Assembly: GCF_025997995.1 (NCBI RefSeq)
Contig: NZ_AP026683.1
Coordinates: 1,240,501 to 1,304,500, forward strand
DNA length: 64,000 nucleotides
Reading direction: 5' to 3'
Source of the DNA: Sediminibacterium sp. TEGAF015
GTDB lineage: Bacteria > Bacteroidota > Bacteroidia > Chitinophagales > Chitinophagaceae
Both the position numbers and the translations under genes were made by a program. Position 1 is the stretch's first letter. The number at the start of each line of letters is the position of its first letter. A model generated the notes under the pieces. That model worked only from the letters and a program-made list of their open reading frames with translations. It had not been told where the DNA came from and made no database searches. Of the stretch, positions 45,700 through 54,900 are shown in pieces.

Positions 45700-47769
45700 A
45701 TGCGCAAACTATTCTCCATCGTTTTCTTTCTAATTTATTCCGTAAACCTTACTGCTCAAATAAAGATTGAGCTGGAAACCTATAGAGACCCCAATCAAAT
45801 TGATATTATCCGTGATAAATGGGGCGTGCCGCATATTTTCGGCAAAACTGATGCAGATGTTGCCTATGGGCTGGCTTGGGCACATGCAGAAGACGACTTT
45901 GAAACCATTCAACTTTCCTTGATGGCTGGCAACGGGATGCTTGCCAGATACAAGGGAAGAGAAGGAGCCCAGGTGGATTATATAGTTCGTTTACTCAGAA
46001 TTCCTGAACTAGTGGAAGACCGTTATGAGAGAGACCTTTCAGCCGATTTCAAAAAAGTATTGCAGGGATATTGTGAGGGCCTAAATGCCTATGCAGAAAA
46101 ACACAATAATGAAGTTTTATTAAAAAACCTATTCCCGGTTACTCCTAAAGCAATGATTAGATATTCTGTATTGCAATTGTGCATTTTATCAGGAGCCGAC
46201 AAAGCATTGTCTTCCATTTTTGGGGGAACTGTTCCCTTATTGGAAAATTTTAAAACGCAGGGCAGTAATGCTTTCGCCTTTAATAGTAAAAAAACAACAG
46301 ATGGAAATACCTATCTGGCCATCAATGCCCATCAACCTTTAGAAGGACCCGTGGCTTTCTATGAAGCGCATTTAAACAGTGAAGAAGGATGGAATATACT
46401 CGGTGCCAATTTTCCTGGCGCCCCCAGTATTTTACATGGCGTAAATGAACACCTAGGATGGGCTCATACGGTAAATGAGCCAGACAAACTAGATGTATAT
46501 CAATTAGAAATGCATCCCAAAAACAAGAACCAATATTTATTTGATGGAAACTGGGAAACCCTTGAAGTAAAAGAGACGAGAATTCCAGTAAAGTTTAAAT
46601 TAATGACACTTAGTGCAATTAGAGATCTTCATTGGAGCAAATACGGCCCAACCATCATAACAAAAAGAGGCACTTTCTCCATCCGTATGCCGGCGCAAAT
46701 GGATATTCGTGGATTAGAACAATGGTATCGTTTTAACAAAGCCAAAAACTTTACTGAATTCAAAGCAGCATTAGAAATGCGCGCCATTCCAGGATATAAT
46801 ATTGTGTACGCAGATAAATACGATACCATTTATTATATTAGTAATGGTAGAATACCCGTACGTCCTAAAGGATACAATTGGAAGTCTACCCTGCCTGGCA
46901 ATACCAGCAAGACCTTATGGAATGAATTACATCCCATTAGTGCATTACCGCAAGTATTACAGCCTTCCTCAGGATTTGTATACAATACCAACCACTCTCC
47001 TTTTCATTCTACAGAGGGAAAGGAAAATCCAGTGATTACCGACAGCACTATGGGATATGAGACACTGGAAAACAATCGCAGCAAAAGATGGGAAGCATTG
47101 GTACAGCCATTGAATAAAGTGAGCTATGAAGATTTTAAGCGAATCAAATTTGACCGGCAGTTTCCCTCCACCTTTTATTTCCCCTATAATATTGACAGCT
47201 TATTTCTCTTAGATGAAACGACATATCCTGACATTGCAGATTTGATTGTGCAACTTAAAAACTGGGATAAAAAAGGCGACGCAACCAATATAGGAGCAGG
47301 TACTTTCTTTATGGTGTATCATGATATCGTTCCCAAACGAAGTGTGTTTATGAAACAAGGTTTTATAGGATTAGAAGATGCTGTTGGAATTCTCAGATCT
47401 ACCAAAGCCACTATGTTGCAGCAATTCAACAGAACCAATTTACAATTGGGTGAGGTTCAAAAACTGGTTCGTGGAAATGTAGCTTTACCCCTACCGGGCT
47501 TACCTGATTTGCTAGCGCCTATGTATTCCATTCCCTATAAAGACGGAATGTACAAAGGCAATCAGGGTGATGCATATATAGAATTGGTTAAATTCACGAA
47601 AGATGGACCGATTATTGAATCTGTAAATGTGTATGGTGCATCTGCTAGAAAAGATTCCCCGCATTATACCGATCAAATGCAAATGTATATTGATCAAAAA
47701 ACAAAGCCTATGACTTTAAATAAGGCTACTGTTTACCAACAAGCGGTTAAAAAATACCATCCACTCTAA
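45700..47769 (+). CDS. penicillin-acylase-family N-terminal nucleophile hydrolase
   Basis: 689 aa, secreted (signal peptide about 1-20, ending NLTAQ). The precursor should be cut autocatalytically before S189 in KTQGSNAFAFNSKKT, giving small and large subunits as in penicillin G acylase and acyl-homoserine-lactone acylases. Later family features are HLGWAHTVNEPDKLDVY and YNTNHSPFH. The real substrate in the family ranges over beta-lactams, N-acyl-homoserine lactones and other amides. It is two genes from the BlaR1-like amidase fusion, though no shared promoter or operator is visible. The gene stands alone with its own promoter motif. Confidence 0.87.
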   Translation: MRKLFSIVFFLIYSVNLTAQIKIELETYRDPNQIDIIRDKWGVPHIFGKTDADVAYGLAWAHAEDDFETIQLSLMAGNGMLARYKGREGAQVDYIVRLLRIPELVEDRYERDLSADFKKVLQGYCEGLNAYAEKHNNEVLLKNLFPVTPKAMIRYSVLQLCILSGADKALSSIFGGTVPLLENFKTQGSNAFAFNSKKTTDGNTYLAINAHQPLEGPVAFYEAHLNSEEGWNILGANFPGAPSILHGVNEHLGWAHTVNEPDKLDVYQLEMHPKNKNQYLFDGNWETLEVKETRIPVKFKLMTLSAIRDLHWSKYGPTIITKRGTFSIRMPAQMDIRGLEQWYRFNKAKNFTEFKAALEMRAIPGYNIVYADKYDTIYYISNGRIPVRPKGYNWKSTLPGNTSKTLWNELHPISALPQVLQPSSGFVYNTNHSPFHSTEGKENPVITDSTMGYETLENNRSKRWEALVQPLNKVSYEDFKRIKFDRQFPSTFYFPYNIDSLFLLDETTYPDIADLIVQLKNWDKKGDATNIGAGTFFMVYHDIVPKRSVFMKQGFIGLEDAVGILRSTKATMLQQFNRTNLQLGEVQKLVRGNVALPLPGLPDLLAPMYSIPYKDGMYKGNQGDAYIELVKFTKDGPIIESVNVYGASARKDSPHYTDQMQMYIDQKTKPMTLNKATVYQQAVKKYHPL

Positions 47770-47784
47770 ATTGAACTCAGCACT

Positions 47785-48801
47785 TTATGGAAGGAATGGC
47801 GCTAGTAAAGAACTGATTTGTTGTGTTTCAATGATGAAGCCATCATGCCCGTATGTTGAGTCAATAATATGAAATTGCGCATCTGGCATATGATTGGCCA
47901 TGAATGCTTGTTCTGCAACAGGACAAAGGATATCAGAATCAATCCCGATAATCAATGTGGGTTGATGAATCTGACTTAATGCTTTTCCCAAATCACCGCC
48001 TCTGCCTCTTGCCAAATGGTGACTATCCATGGCTTTGGTTAGCAGCCAGTAACTGTACGCGTTAAATCGGTTCACTAATTTATCACCCTGATAATTGATA
48101 TAGGACGAAGCTTTGAATCCATCAATCTTTTCCGGATCCGGATCGGTTTGTCTTTCCTGAAAAGTAGCATAATTCCGATAAGTAAGCATGCCAATGGCTC
48201 TGGCCGCTTTTAATCCAGCAGCTCCAGCATTTGGTGCATGGTCTTTCCAGGTACAATCTGCTTCAATAGCCAGTCGTTGTGCTGTATGCACCGCTACCCC
48301 CCAGGCTGACTCGGAAGGAGAAGTAGCGATTAAAAAAAGCTTTTGAATAGCTTCAGGCTCCATCAACGCCCATTCCAGTACCTGATAGCCGCCCATGCTG
48401 CCACCCATCAACAAATCAATGCTATCGATACCCAGATAAGCCCTTAAAGCAATATGGGCTTTTACCATATCTCTAATGGTCACCATCGGGAACTCAGAAA
48501 AATAGGGCGCTTTTGTTGCCGGGTTTATACTCAAGGGACCAGTTGATCCATAACAGGAACCGATGATATTAGCACAAACTATAAAATAATCAGATGGATT
48601 GATGAAAGACTCATTCCCCACCAATCCCTTCCACCAATCTGCTGCATCCGCATTGGCAGTTAAAGCATGACAAATCCAAACCACTTTAGACTTACCGGGA
48701 TGGTAGTTACCGTAAGTATGATAGGCAATTTGTAGTTCCTGGATACTTGATCCACTCTCTAATAAAAAAGCTGCCGTATGGGTAAAAGTCTGTAATGCCA
48801 T
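47785..48801 (-). CDS. metX: homoserine O-acetyltransferase
   Basis: 338 aa alpha/beta hydrolase that activates homoserine with an acyl group for methionine synthesis. The nucleophile is S135 in LMGGSMGGYQVLEWA. The catalytic Asp is in IGIDSDILCP and the His in YGHDGFIIE near the C-terminus. HALTANADAADWW (about 45-57) and NIIGSCYGSTGP are MetX motifs. Whether it uses acetyl- or succinyl-CoA cannot be settled by motif alone. It is divergent from metZ across a 75 bp region with no clear riboswitch. Confidence 0.92.
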   Translation of the reverse strand: MALQTFTHTAAFLLESGSSIQELQIAYHTYGNYHPGKSKVVWICHALTANADAADWWKGLVGNESFINPSDYFIVCANIIGSCYGSTGPLSINPATKAPYFSEFPMVTIRDMVKAHIALRAYLGIDSIDLLMGGSMGGYQVLEWALMEPEAIQKLFLIATSPSESAWGVAVHTAQRLAIEADCTWKDHAPNAGAAGLKAARAIGMLTYRNYATFQERQTDPDPEKIDGFKASSYINYQGDKLVNRFNAYSYWLLTKAMDSHHLARGRGGDLGKALSQIHQPTLIIGIDSDILCPVAEQAFMANHMPDAQFHIIDSTYGHDGFIIETQQISSLLAPFLP

Positions 48802-48876
48802 TTGCCGGAATTCTTACGCAAAATAAAGACAACTGAAGCGTACCTTTATGTAAATTTTTAAAAGTAGCGGCAGCAG

Positions 48877-50037
48877 ATGAAAAAAGAAACAAAAGCCATC
48901 CGAATTCAGACAGAAAGAACCAACGAAATGGAGCACTCGACTCCTATGTTTTTAACCAGTAGTTTTTGTTTTGATAATGCAGAAGAAATGAGGGCTGCTT
49001 TTGCAGATGAATCAGATGATAATATTTATTCAAGATTCAGTAATCCTACTGTTCAGGAATTTATAGACAAACTGGTAGCATTGGAAGGAGCAGAAGCAGG
49101 TTATGCCACAGCATCAGGCATGAGTGCCGTTTTTGGTTCCTTTATGGCGCTGTTAAAACAAGGCGACAGATTGCTATCCTGTAATTCCATTTTCGGAAGT
49201 ACACATACCGTAATCTCCAAGTATCTGCCAAAGTACGGAATTGAATACGGCTATATTGATGCGAATGCAACTGCTGAAGACTGGGAAGCAGCCATTACCC
49301 CCAATACCAAAATGATTTATCTGGAAACACCTACCAATCCGGGACTGGAAATACTGGACTTAGAAATGATTGGCAAGATTGCCAGAAAACACCATATTAT
49401 TCTGAATGTAGACAATTGCTTTGCCACTCCTGTAAACCAGACTCCTATTGATTTTGGGGCTGACCTAGTGGTTCATTCTGCAACGAAATGGTTAGACGGA
49501 CAAGGTAGAGTTTTAGGAGGAGCTATTGTGGGCAAAAAAGAATTGATTAAAGAAATTTATCTATTCTGCAGAAGTACAGGTCCGGCTTTGTCCCCTTTTA
49601 ATGCCTGGGTGCTGAGCAAGAGTTTAGAAACCCTGGATGTAAGAATGGAAAGGCATGCAGCCAATGCGTTGTTCCTAGCAAAAGCTTTGGAAAATCATCC
49701 AGCGATTGCACAATTGAAATATCCATTCCTTACTTCACATCCTCATCATGGTATTGCAGTTAAACAAATGAAAAACGGTGGTGGCATTGTTTGTTTTGAA
49801 TTAAAGGGGGGGATTGAAGCTGGCAGAAAATTTTTAGACCGACTGCAAATGCTCTCACTTACCGCCAATCTGGGAGACACCAGAAGTATTGCTTCTCACC
49901 CAGCAAGCACAACACACGCCAAATTAACAGAAGCAGAAAGACAGGCTGTAAATATTACACCAGGTTTGATACGAATCAGTGTAGGTCTGGAAAACAAGGA
50001 AGATATTCTCGCAGATATATTGCAAGCTTTAGCCTAA
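48877..50037 (+). CDS. metZ: O-acylhomoserine sulfhydrylase (trans-sulfuration PLP enzyme)
   Basis: 386 aa Cys/Met-metabolism PLP enzyme. The cofactor lysine is K204 in LVVHSATKWLDGQGR; the DGQGR sequence is typical of MetZ-type sulfhydrylases rather than cystathionine gamma-synthase. YSRFSNPTVQEF (about 51-62) and ATASGMSAVFGSFMA (about 77-91) are also family motifs. It makes homocysteine directly from acyl-homoserine and sulfide. Divergent from metX, so the two genes form the sulfide-assimilation branch of methionine synthesis. A TACCTTTA element about 30 bp upstream of the ATG is one base off the promoter consensus. Confidence 0.88.
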   Translation: MKKETKAIRIQTERTNEMEHSTPMFLTSSFCFDNAEEMRAAFADESDDNIYSRFSNPTVQEFIDKLVALEGAEAGYATASGMSAVFGSFMALLKQGDRLLSCNSIFGSTHTVISKYLPKYGIEYGYIDANATAEDWEAAITPNTKMIYLETPTNPGLEILDLEMIGKIARKHHIILNVDNCFATPVNQTPIDFGADLVVHSATKWLDGQGRVLGGAIVGKKELIKEIYLFCRSTGPALSPFNAWVLSKSLETLDVRMERHAANALFLAKALENHPAIAQLKYPFLTSHPHHGIAVKQMKNGGGIVCFELKGGIEAGRKFLDRLQMLSLTANLGDTRSIASHPASTTHAKLTEAERQAVNITPGLIRISVGLENKEDILADILQALA

Positions 50038-50066
50038 ATGAAAATTTTTTATTACAAAGTTATCTG

Positions 50067-50552
50067 CTAAGGCTTTTTTGTTCTTATAAAAATCATAGCG
50101 ATGCTGGTGGTGATAAGGCCCATAACAAAAGCAGCAATAGTACCTTGAACGGCATAATTTTTATAATTAAAATTAACAACAGCTTCTTCTGTTGTTTTAT
50201 AGTACCCAATTTCAACAGAACGTTTGATAACGTTGGGAAAATATTCTGGAGTAATAATATACGTAGTAATCCATTGAGTTAATGGGGTCAGTGCAGCAAT
50301 AATCAAAGAGAGGTAGAGTCCAGATAAGAATCCTTGCATATAACTGATATTACCACCATAATCTAATTTCTTTTTTTCTTTTAGTGCCAACACCATTATC
50401 CATATAGCAGGGATGGCAAATAGATTCGTTAAATACATATGGTAATCAATATATTTACCATGTAATCCAGCAACTTTTTCTAATACCATCCAAATCAAGG
50501 TCATTATGGAAAATAAAATGGCCCATTTTACTTCAACTTTAATTGGTTTCAT
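50067..50552 (-). CDS. DUF4199 membrane protein
   Basis: 161 aa with four predicted membrane helices (about 9-28, 42-56, 68-92, 131-155). GGNISYMQGFLSGLYLSLIIA (about 66-86, here in part as SYMQGFLSGLYLSLI) is the typical DUF4199 segment. The family is confined largely to Bacteroidota and has no known function. It lies 14 bp after the TRIC gene on the same strand. Confidence 0.8.
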   Translation of the reverse strand: MKPIKVEVKWAILFSIMTLIWMVLEKVAGLHGKYIDYHMYLTNLFAIPAIWIMVLALKEKKKLDYGGNISYMQGFLSGLYLSLIIAALTPLTQWITTYIITPEYFPNVIKRSVEIGYYKTTEEAVVNFNYKNYAVQGTIAAFVMGLITTSIAMIFIRTKKP

Positions 50553-50566
50553 TGTGTGGGGGATTA

Positions 50567-51211
50567 TTATTTAGGTAATTGAGTGTCTTTGGTTTTATCG
50601 TGTACCGATCTAAGTACAGGCAGATGAATATGAAACTGAATTGCTACCAAGCGAACCAACATCACACTTAATGCTGCAATAGGTGCCGCCGTATCTTTCG
50701 TCATATTCAATTTAAGAAACAGAAAATAAACCAGTCCTCCTATTACACAGGCCATCGCATAAATATCTTTTTGTAACAGTAAAGGCACTTCATTTAAAAG
50801 CACGTCTCTTAATACCCCACCTATTGATCCTGTAATAGTACCCATCACAATACAAACCCAAAAAGGGAAACCTGCATCCATACATTTAGAGATGCCAATA
50901 ATGGTTACCAGACCTAATCCAATTGTATCAAATAAAAAAAGCGTATTCGACCAGCGCATTAATTTTTCTTTGAAAACTAGGGTAGCCAATAAGGCTACAC
51001 CGGTAGTAACAAAATATCGACTATCCAGCATCCAAAAAGGAGTAATATCTAACAACAAATCTCTAACTGTACCGCCACCAATTGCGGTAACCAGGCCAAT
51101 TACAAATGCGCCAAACCAGTCTACATTTTTCTTTGAGGCCATTTTAATTCCACTCATGGCAAAAGCAAATGTTCCTATTAAATCAGGCAGTATGGTAAAA
51201 AGATTATTCAA
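50567..51211 (-). CDS. TRIC-family (UPF0126) cation channel
   Basis: 214 aa, seven membrane helices in two repeats. The paired glycine-rich signatures are IGGGTVRDLLLDITPFW (about 44-60) and GSIGGVLRDVLLNEVPLLL (about 129-147), the conserved kinks of the bacterial TRIC channels that form trimers and pass monovalent cations. The substrate is inferred from the family. It is divergent from the GH13 gene and cotranscribed with DUF4199. Confidence 0.88.
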   Translation of the reverse strand: MNNLFTILPDLIGTFAFAMSGIKMASKKNVDWFGAFVIGLVTAIGGGTVRDLLLDITPFWMLDSRYFVTTGVALLATLVFKEKLMRWSNTLFLFDTIGLGLVTIIGISKCMDAGFPFWVCIVMGTITGSIGGVLRDVLLNEVPLLLQKDIYAMACVIGGLVYFLFLKLNMTKDTAAPIAALSVMLVRLVAIQFHIHLPVLRSVHDKTKDTQLPK

Positions 51212-51276
51212 GTCTTATAAATAATAGGTGCAAACTACACTCAATCTCCATTAAATTTATAGAAAATACCAGTACC

Positions 51277-53004
51277 ATGCGCTCCAGATTTTCCAGCATT
51301 TTAATTCTCTTCATGAGTACGCTTCTTTTTAGTTGCGAAACGAATCCTTCAACTATTACTGAGCATAAAGCGGAAATAAAGGATTGGTGGAAAGAAGCCA
51401 TCATTTATCAGATTTATCCAAGAAGTTTTAAAGACAGTGATGGAGACGGCATTGGCGATTTAAAAGGAATTATTTCCAAACTAGATTATATCAAGAGTCT
51501 TGGTGTTACAGCAGTCTGGATAAATCCAATTTATACTTCCCCCAATGATGACAATGGTTATGATATCAGCGACTATAGAAATATCATGAAGGAGTTTGGC
51601 AGCATGGAAGATTTTGACACCCTGCTGAAAGGATTGCACGAAAGAGATATTAAACTCGTTATGGATTTAGTGGTAAATCATAGCAGTGATGAACACGAAT
51701 GGTTCAAACAAAGCAAAAGCTCCAGAACAAGTAAATACAGAAACTATTACCATTGGTGGGATGCTGAAAGAGGTAAGCCCAATTACCGTTATAGCTTATT
51801 CGATATCAATCACGATGCCTGGATGTATGATTCTACTACTAATGCCTATTACCTGCATTACTTTTCCAGAAAACAACCTGATCTGAACTGGGAAAATCCT
51901 GCACTTAGAAAAGAAGTCTACGATATCATGAAATTCTGGGCCAATAAGGGCATTGACGGATTCAGATTAGATGCTTTTGGATTTGCCGCCAAGGACACTA
52001 CTTTCCCCGCTTTTCCAAAGGGATATGAAAAGAATTTCATGGCTTATTATTCAATGGTTCCCGGAATTCATGATTATTTACAGGAAATGAACCGGGAAGT
52101 ATTAAGCAAATACAATGTTATGAGTGTGGCAGAAGGAGCCGGCAACAGCTTTGAAGATGCGCATAATCTGGTAGATGCTGACAGGAAAGAACTGAATATG
52201 GCATATGCTTTTGAAGGGGTAGATATTGCCAAAGCAGAAGGATACGATTTACTGCATTTTAAAAAGACATTTAGCAAATGGGATAGTGCATTTTCTAAAA
52301 AGGGTTGGATATCCATCTTTTTAGCTAACCATGATCAGGCTAGAATGGTGAGCCGTTTTGGAAATGATAGTGATTCATTTAGGGAAGCGTCTGCAAAAAT
52401 GTTAAACACTTTTATTCTCTCGATGAGAGGAACCCCCTATTTATACAATGGCGATGAATTAGGTATGACCAATGCAGGCTTTACAAGAATTGAAGAATAC
52501 AGAGACATGCCCACTTTAAATGAATACAAAAGTTTAGTAGCCAAAAAAGGAGACATCGTATCATTTCTTAAAAGAAAGCAGTTTGAATGCAGAGACAATG
52601 GACGTACCCCATTCCAATGGGACGCCAGCCAAAATGCGGGATTCACTACAGGAACTCCCTGGATATCGATAAATAAAAATTACTCAAAAATCAACTTTGC
52701 CAATCAGGAAAAAGATGAAAACAGCATCTTAAACTATTGTAAAAAAATGATTGCCCTCAGAAAGAACAACCCAGTGTTGACATATGGGAAATATACCCTC
52801 TTACAAGGTAATCATCCACAAGTGTATGCTTACACAAGGGAATGGAAGGGTAACAAAATACTGGTATTGCTAAATTTTAGTAAAGAAAAAGCAAGCATAA
52901 ATACCGGCTATGATTTGAAAAATCTAAAACCCTTGATACAAAACTACCCTACTGTCAGTGGTAATATATTACAGCCATATGAATCTGTTATATATCAATT
53001 ATAA
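51277..53004 (+). CDS. GH13 alpha-glucosidase lipoprotein
   Basis: 575 aa. The signal peptide ends at a lipobox cysteine (LLFSCETN, Cys20), so it is anchored to the envelope. The GH13 barrel is complete: nucleophile D232 in GIDGFRLDAFGF, acid/base E286 in MSVAEGAGN, stabiliser D353 in FLANHDQARMVSRFG. QIYPRSFKDSDGDGIGDL (about 45-62) is the oligo-1,6-glucosidase/alpha-glucosidase type start, and DGDGIGD is the calcium loop. It probably cleaves maltose-, isomaltose- or trehalose-like glucosides outside the cytoplasm. It converges on the GpgS-HAD gene with a 3 bp gap. Confidence 0.88.
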   Translation: MRSRFSSILILFMSTLLFSCETNPSTITEHKAEIKDWWKEAIIYQIYPRSFKDSDGDGIGDLKGIISKLDYIKSLGVTAVWINPIYTSPNDDNGYDISDYRNIMKEFGSMEDFDTLLKGLHERDIKLVMDLVVNHSSDEHEWFKQSKSSRTSKYRNYYHWWDAERGKPNYRYSLFDINHDAWMYDSTTNAYYLHYFSRKQPDLNWENPALRKEVYDIMKFWANKGIDGFRLDAFGFAAKDTTFPAFPKGYEKNFMAYYSMVPGIHDYLQEMNREVLSKYNVMSVAEGAGNSFEDAHNLVDADRKELNMAYAFEGVDIAKAEGYDLLHFKKTFSKWDSAFSKKGWISIFLANHDQARMVSRFGNDSDSFREASAKMLNTFILSMRGTPYLYNGDELGMTNAGFTRIEEYRDMPTLNEYKSLVAKKGDIVSFLKRKQFECRDNGRTPFQWDASQNAGFTTGTPWISINKNYSKINFANQEKDENSILNYCKKMIALRKNNPVLTYGKYTLLQGNHPQVYAYTREWKGNKILVLLNFSKEKASINTGYDLKNLKPLIQNYPTVSGNILQPYESVIYQL

Positions 53005-53007
53005 AAC

Positions 53008-54384
53008 TTATGCAATAGATAGCAATTCATCAAAACTTAGCTCCGTAATAATAATATCTGCGTGATGATTTAATAGTTCATCCTTAGAACAAAATGCAAT
53101 ACCTAGGCCAGCTTCTTTAATCATGCATAAATCGTTCATACTATCCCCAATGGCAATACAGTTTTCTTTGGGTATTTGATATTTGTCTAACAAACTAATG
53201 ACCGCATTGGTTTTACAAAGTGAATGTCTACAAACACTTTTAGCATTATTGAAAAGAAAAGAAGGGATTTTAACCTCACCAGTACAAATACCTTTGGAAA
53301 ATTCCAGCTCATTAGAAAGAGAAAAATCCATACCTAACTTGTTTTTTATATGATGCGTAATACAATCATAACTATCAGAAATGATACCAATGATATATCC
53401 TTTCGCCTTTAGTTCTTTTATAATTTGGGCAGTTCCTTCCACAATTGGAATTTGATCAACTACATCTATAAGCTCTTGATGAGATTTATCGCGCAAAAGT
53501 GTCGCAATATGCTTGGTCAATAAAATAGGATCTGTGTCAGAGGAACGAATATTCATCAAAGCTGATTTAAAATCAAATCTTTCTGCACAGGCATCTATAA
53601 ATCTTCCTCTCAACAAAGTATTGTCCATATCAAAAACAATCAACTTCTCCATTGAATTCAAATTAGCATGTAAAGCCAAGTCCATTTGAGAACGGATTTC
53701 GTTAAGTACCCCTAGTTCTTCAAAATTATATCTTGGATTATTTGAATTTGCTGCCTTTATTATAATTGTCTGCGCAACTTCTTTACTCATTTTACCGAGC
53801 GCTTGCCAAGGTTTACTTTTATTTTCGATATATCCTATTTCAACCTCTTTCATCTTAGCATTCATTAAATACATGTCTATTAAAATGCCGATATCTACTC
53901 CATAGTCCTCTCTAAATTCTAATTGTTCAAAAAGCTCTTTTTTACCAGCAATCATCCCACTTAAAGGCTGACTAAATTTTAAAAGCTCAGGAAAGAAAAT
54001 ACTTAATAAAGGTTTAGCAGCTAACTCGGTTACTCTTCCTGCATTTCTACTAAATGAGGATTTCACAAAATCAACCTCCCCACTAAGAATTGGCTCAGTT
54101 AATAATTGAACAGTATAATGCGGATATGGATCAATATCGCCATCCAGAAATGCCACAATAGGGTTTGAGGCAAACAGTACTCCATCTTTCATAGATGCAC
54201 CTTTACCCAATTTTGTACTAGTTATTACTTTAGCACCATTTGCAACAGCAATTGCTACAGTAGCATCTATTGACTTATCATCTACTACTACTACTTCAGT
54301 AACATTTGGCTGAGACCATGCAAATTGTATTACATTTTGAATGGTTTCTTCTTCATTTAAAGTTGGAATAATAACCGTTATCAT
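53008..54384 (-). CDS. GpgS-like glycosyltransferase fused to HAD phosphatase
   Basis: 458 aa, two catalytic domains. Residues 1-235 are GT-A glycosyltransferase: IIPTLNEEETI (5-15), VVVDDKSIDAT, GKGASMKDG and the metal motif DGD at 81-83. AGRVTELAAKPLL (115-127), QPLSGMIAGKKELFEQL (139-155) and REDYGVDIGILID (158-170) are strongly GpgS/GT81-like (glucosyl-3-phosphoglycerate synthase). Residues 245-450 are a SerB-type HAD phosphatase: D252/D254 in VFDMDNTLL, S336, K391, and G413-D414 with N417-D418. The pair would make a phosphorylated glycosylglycerate and then dephosphorylate it. Sugar donor and acceptor are inferred. It is followed convergently by the GH13 gene. Confidence 0.82.
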   Translation of the reverse strand: MITVIIPTLNEEETIQNVIQFAWSQPNVTEVVVVDDKSIDATVAIAVANGAKVITSTKLGKGASMKDGVLFASNPIVAFLDGDIDPYPHYTVQLLTEPILSGEVDFVKSSFSRNAGRVTELAAKPLLSIFFPELLKFSQPLSGMIAGKKELFEQLEFREDYGVDIGILIDMYLMNAKMKEVEIGYIENKSKPWQALGKMSKEVAQTIIIKAANSNNPRYNFEELGVLNEIRSQMDLALHANLNSMEKLIVFDMDNTLLRGRFIDACAERFDFKSALMNIRSSDTDPILLTKHIATLLRDKSHQELIDVVDQIPIVEGTAQIIKELKAKGYIIGIISDSYDCITHHIKNKLGMDFSLSNELEFSKGICTGEVKIPSFLFNNAKSVCRHSLCKTNAVISLLDKYQIPKENCIAIGDSMNDLCMIKEAGLGIAFCSKDELLNHHADIIITELSFDELLSIA

Positions 54385-54483
54385 ATGGCTAGTTTTGAAT
54401 TAAAACAAAAAGTCTTAACTCTGAAGCCAATATTGTGCCAGTCTAAAACATAGAAAAAAATAAAATTTCTTTATCGCTATGAA

Positions 54484-54861
54484 TCAGTCTAATAGGCTTA
54501 AATATTTATTCTTATTCTCTAACATAATCCAGCCCAAAATCAGGAATAAACCAATAGCCAATGGCAATCCACTTGGGGCAACTGTGGCATGAATAAGAAC
54601 AATACCAATCATGATTGGGAAAAGTATTATTGCACCGAGAGCTCTGGTTTTTCTAAAAATCAGTAACAAACCACCTAATATTTCTGCAACGGCAACCAAA
54701 GGCATCAACCACGCTATTTCCATAAAAGCAGCATTATCGGCCACTAATGCAGCAGGTAAATCCGTTGGTACTGGAATATAGTTGAACACCTTATTTAAGC
54801 CCCCATTTAAAAAAAGCAACGCACATAAAATGGAAAATATATTCAGTATCTTATTTTTCAT
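54484..54861 (-). CDS. DoxX-like membrane protein
   Basis: 125 aa, four predicted helices. LFLNGGLNKVFNYIPVP (about 16-32) near the first helix and EILGGLLLIFRKTRALGAIIL (about 61-81) are DoxX-type features. Members are small inner-membrane proteins linked to thiol and redox stress or to electron transport, but the function is open. It lies 39 bp after the SbtA-like gene on the same strand, probably in the same operon. Confidence 0.7.
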   Translation of the reverse strand: MKNKILNIFSILCALLFLNGGLNKVFNYIPVPTDLPAALVADNAAFMEIAWLMPLVAVAEILGGLLLIFRKTRALGAIILFPIMIGIVLIHATVAPSGLPLAIGLFLILGWIMLENKNKYLSLLD

Positions 54862-54900
54862 ATAAGTTTTTACTAAATATACCTATACCAGAAGATATTG

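Noticed and set aside
48802-48876. SAM riboswitch between metX and metZ
   Set aside because: Only 75 bp separate the genes and no matching structure was found by eye.
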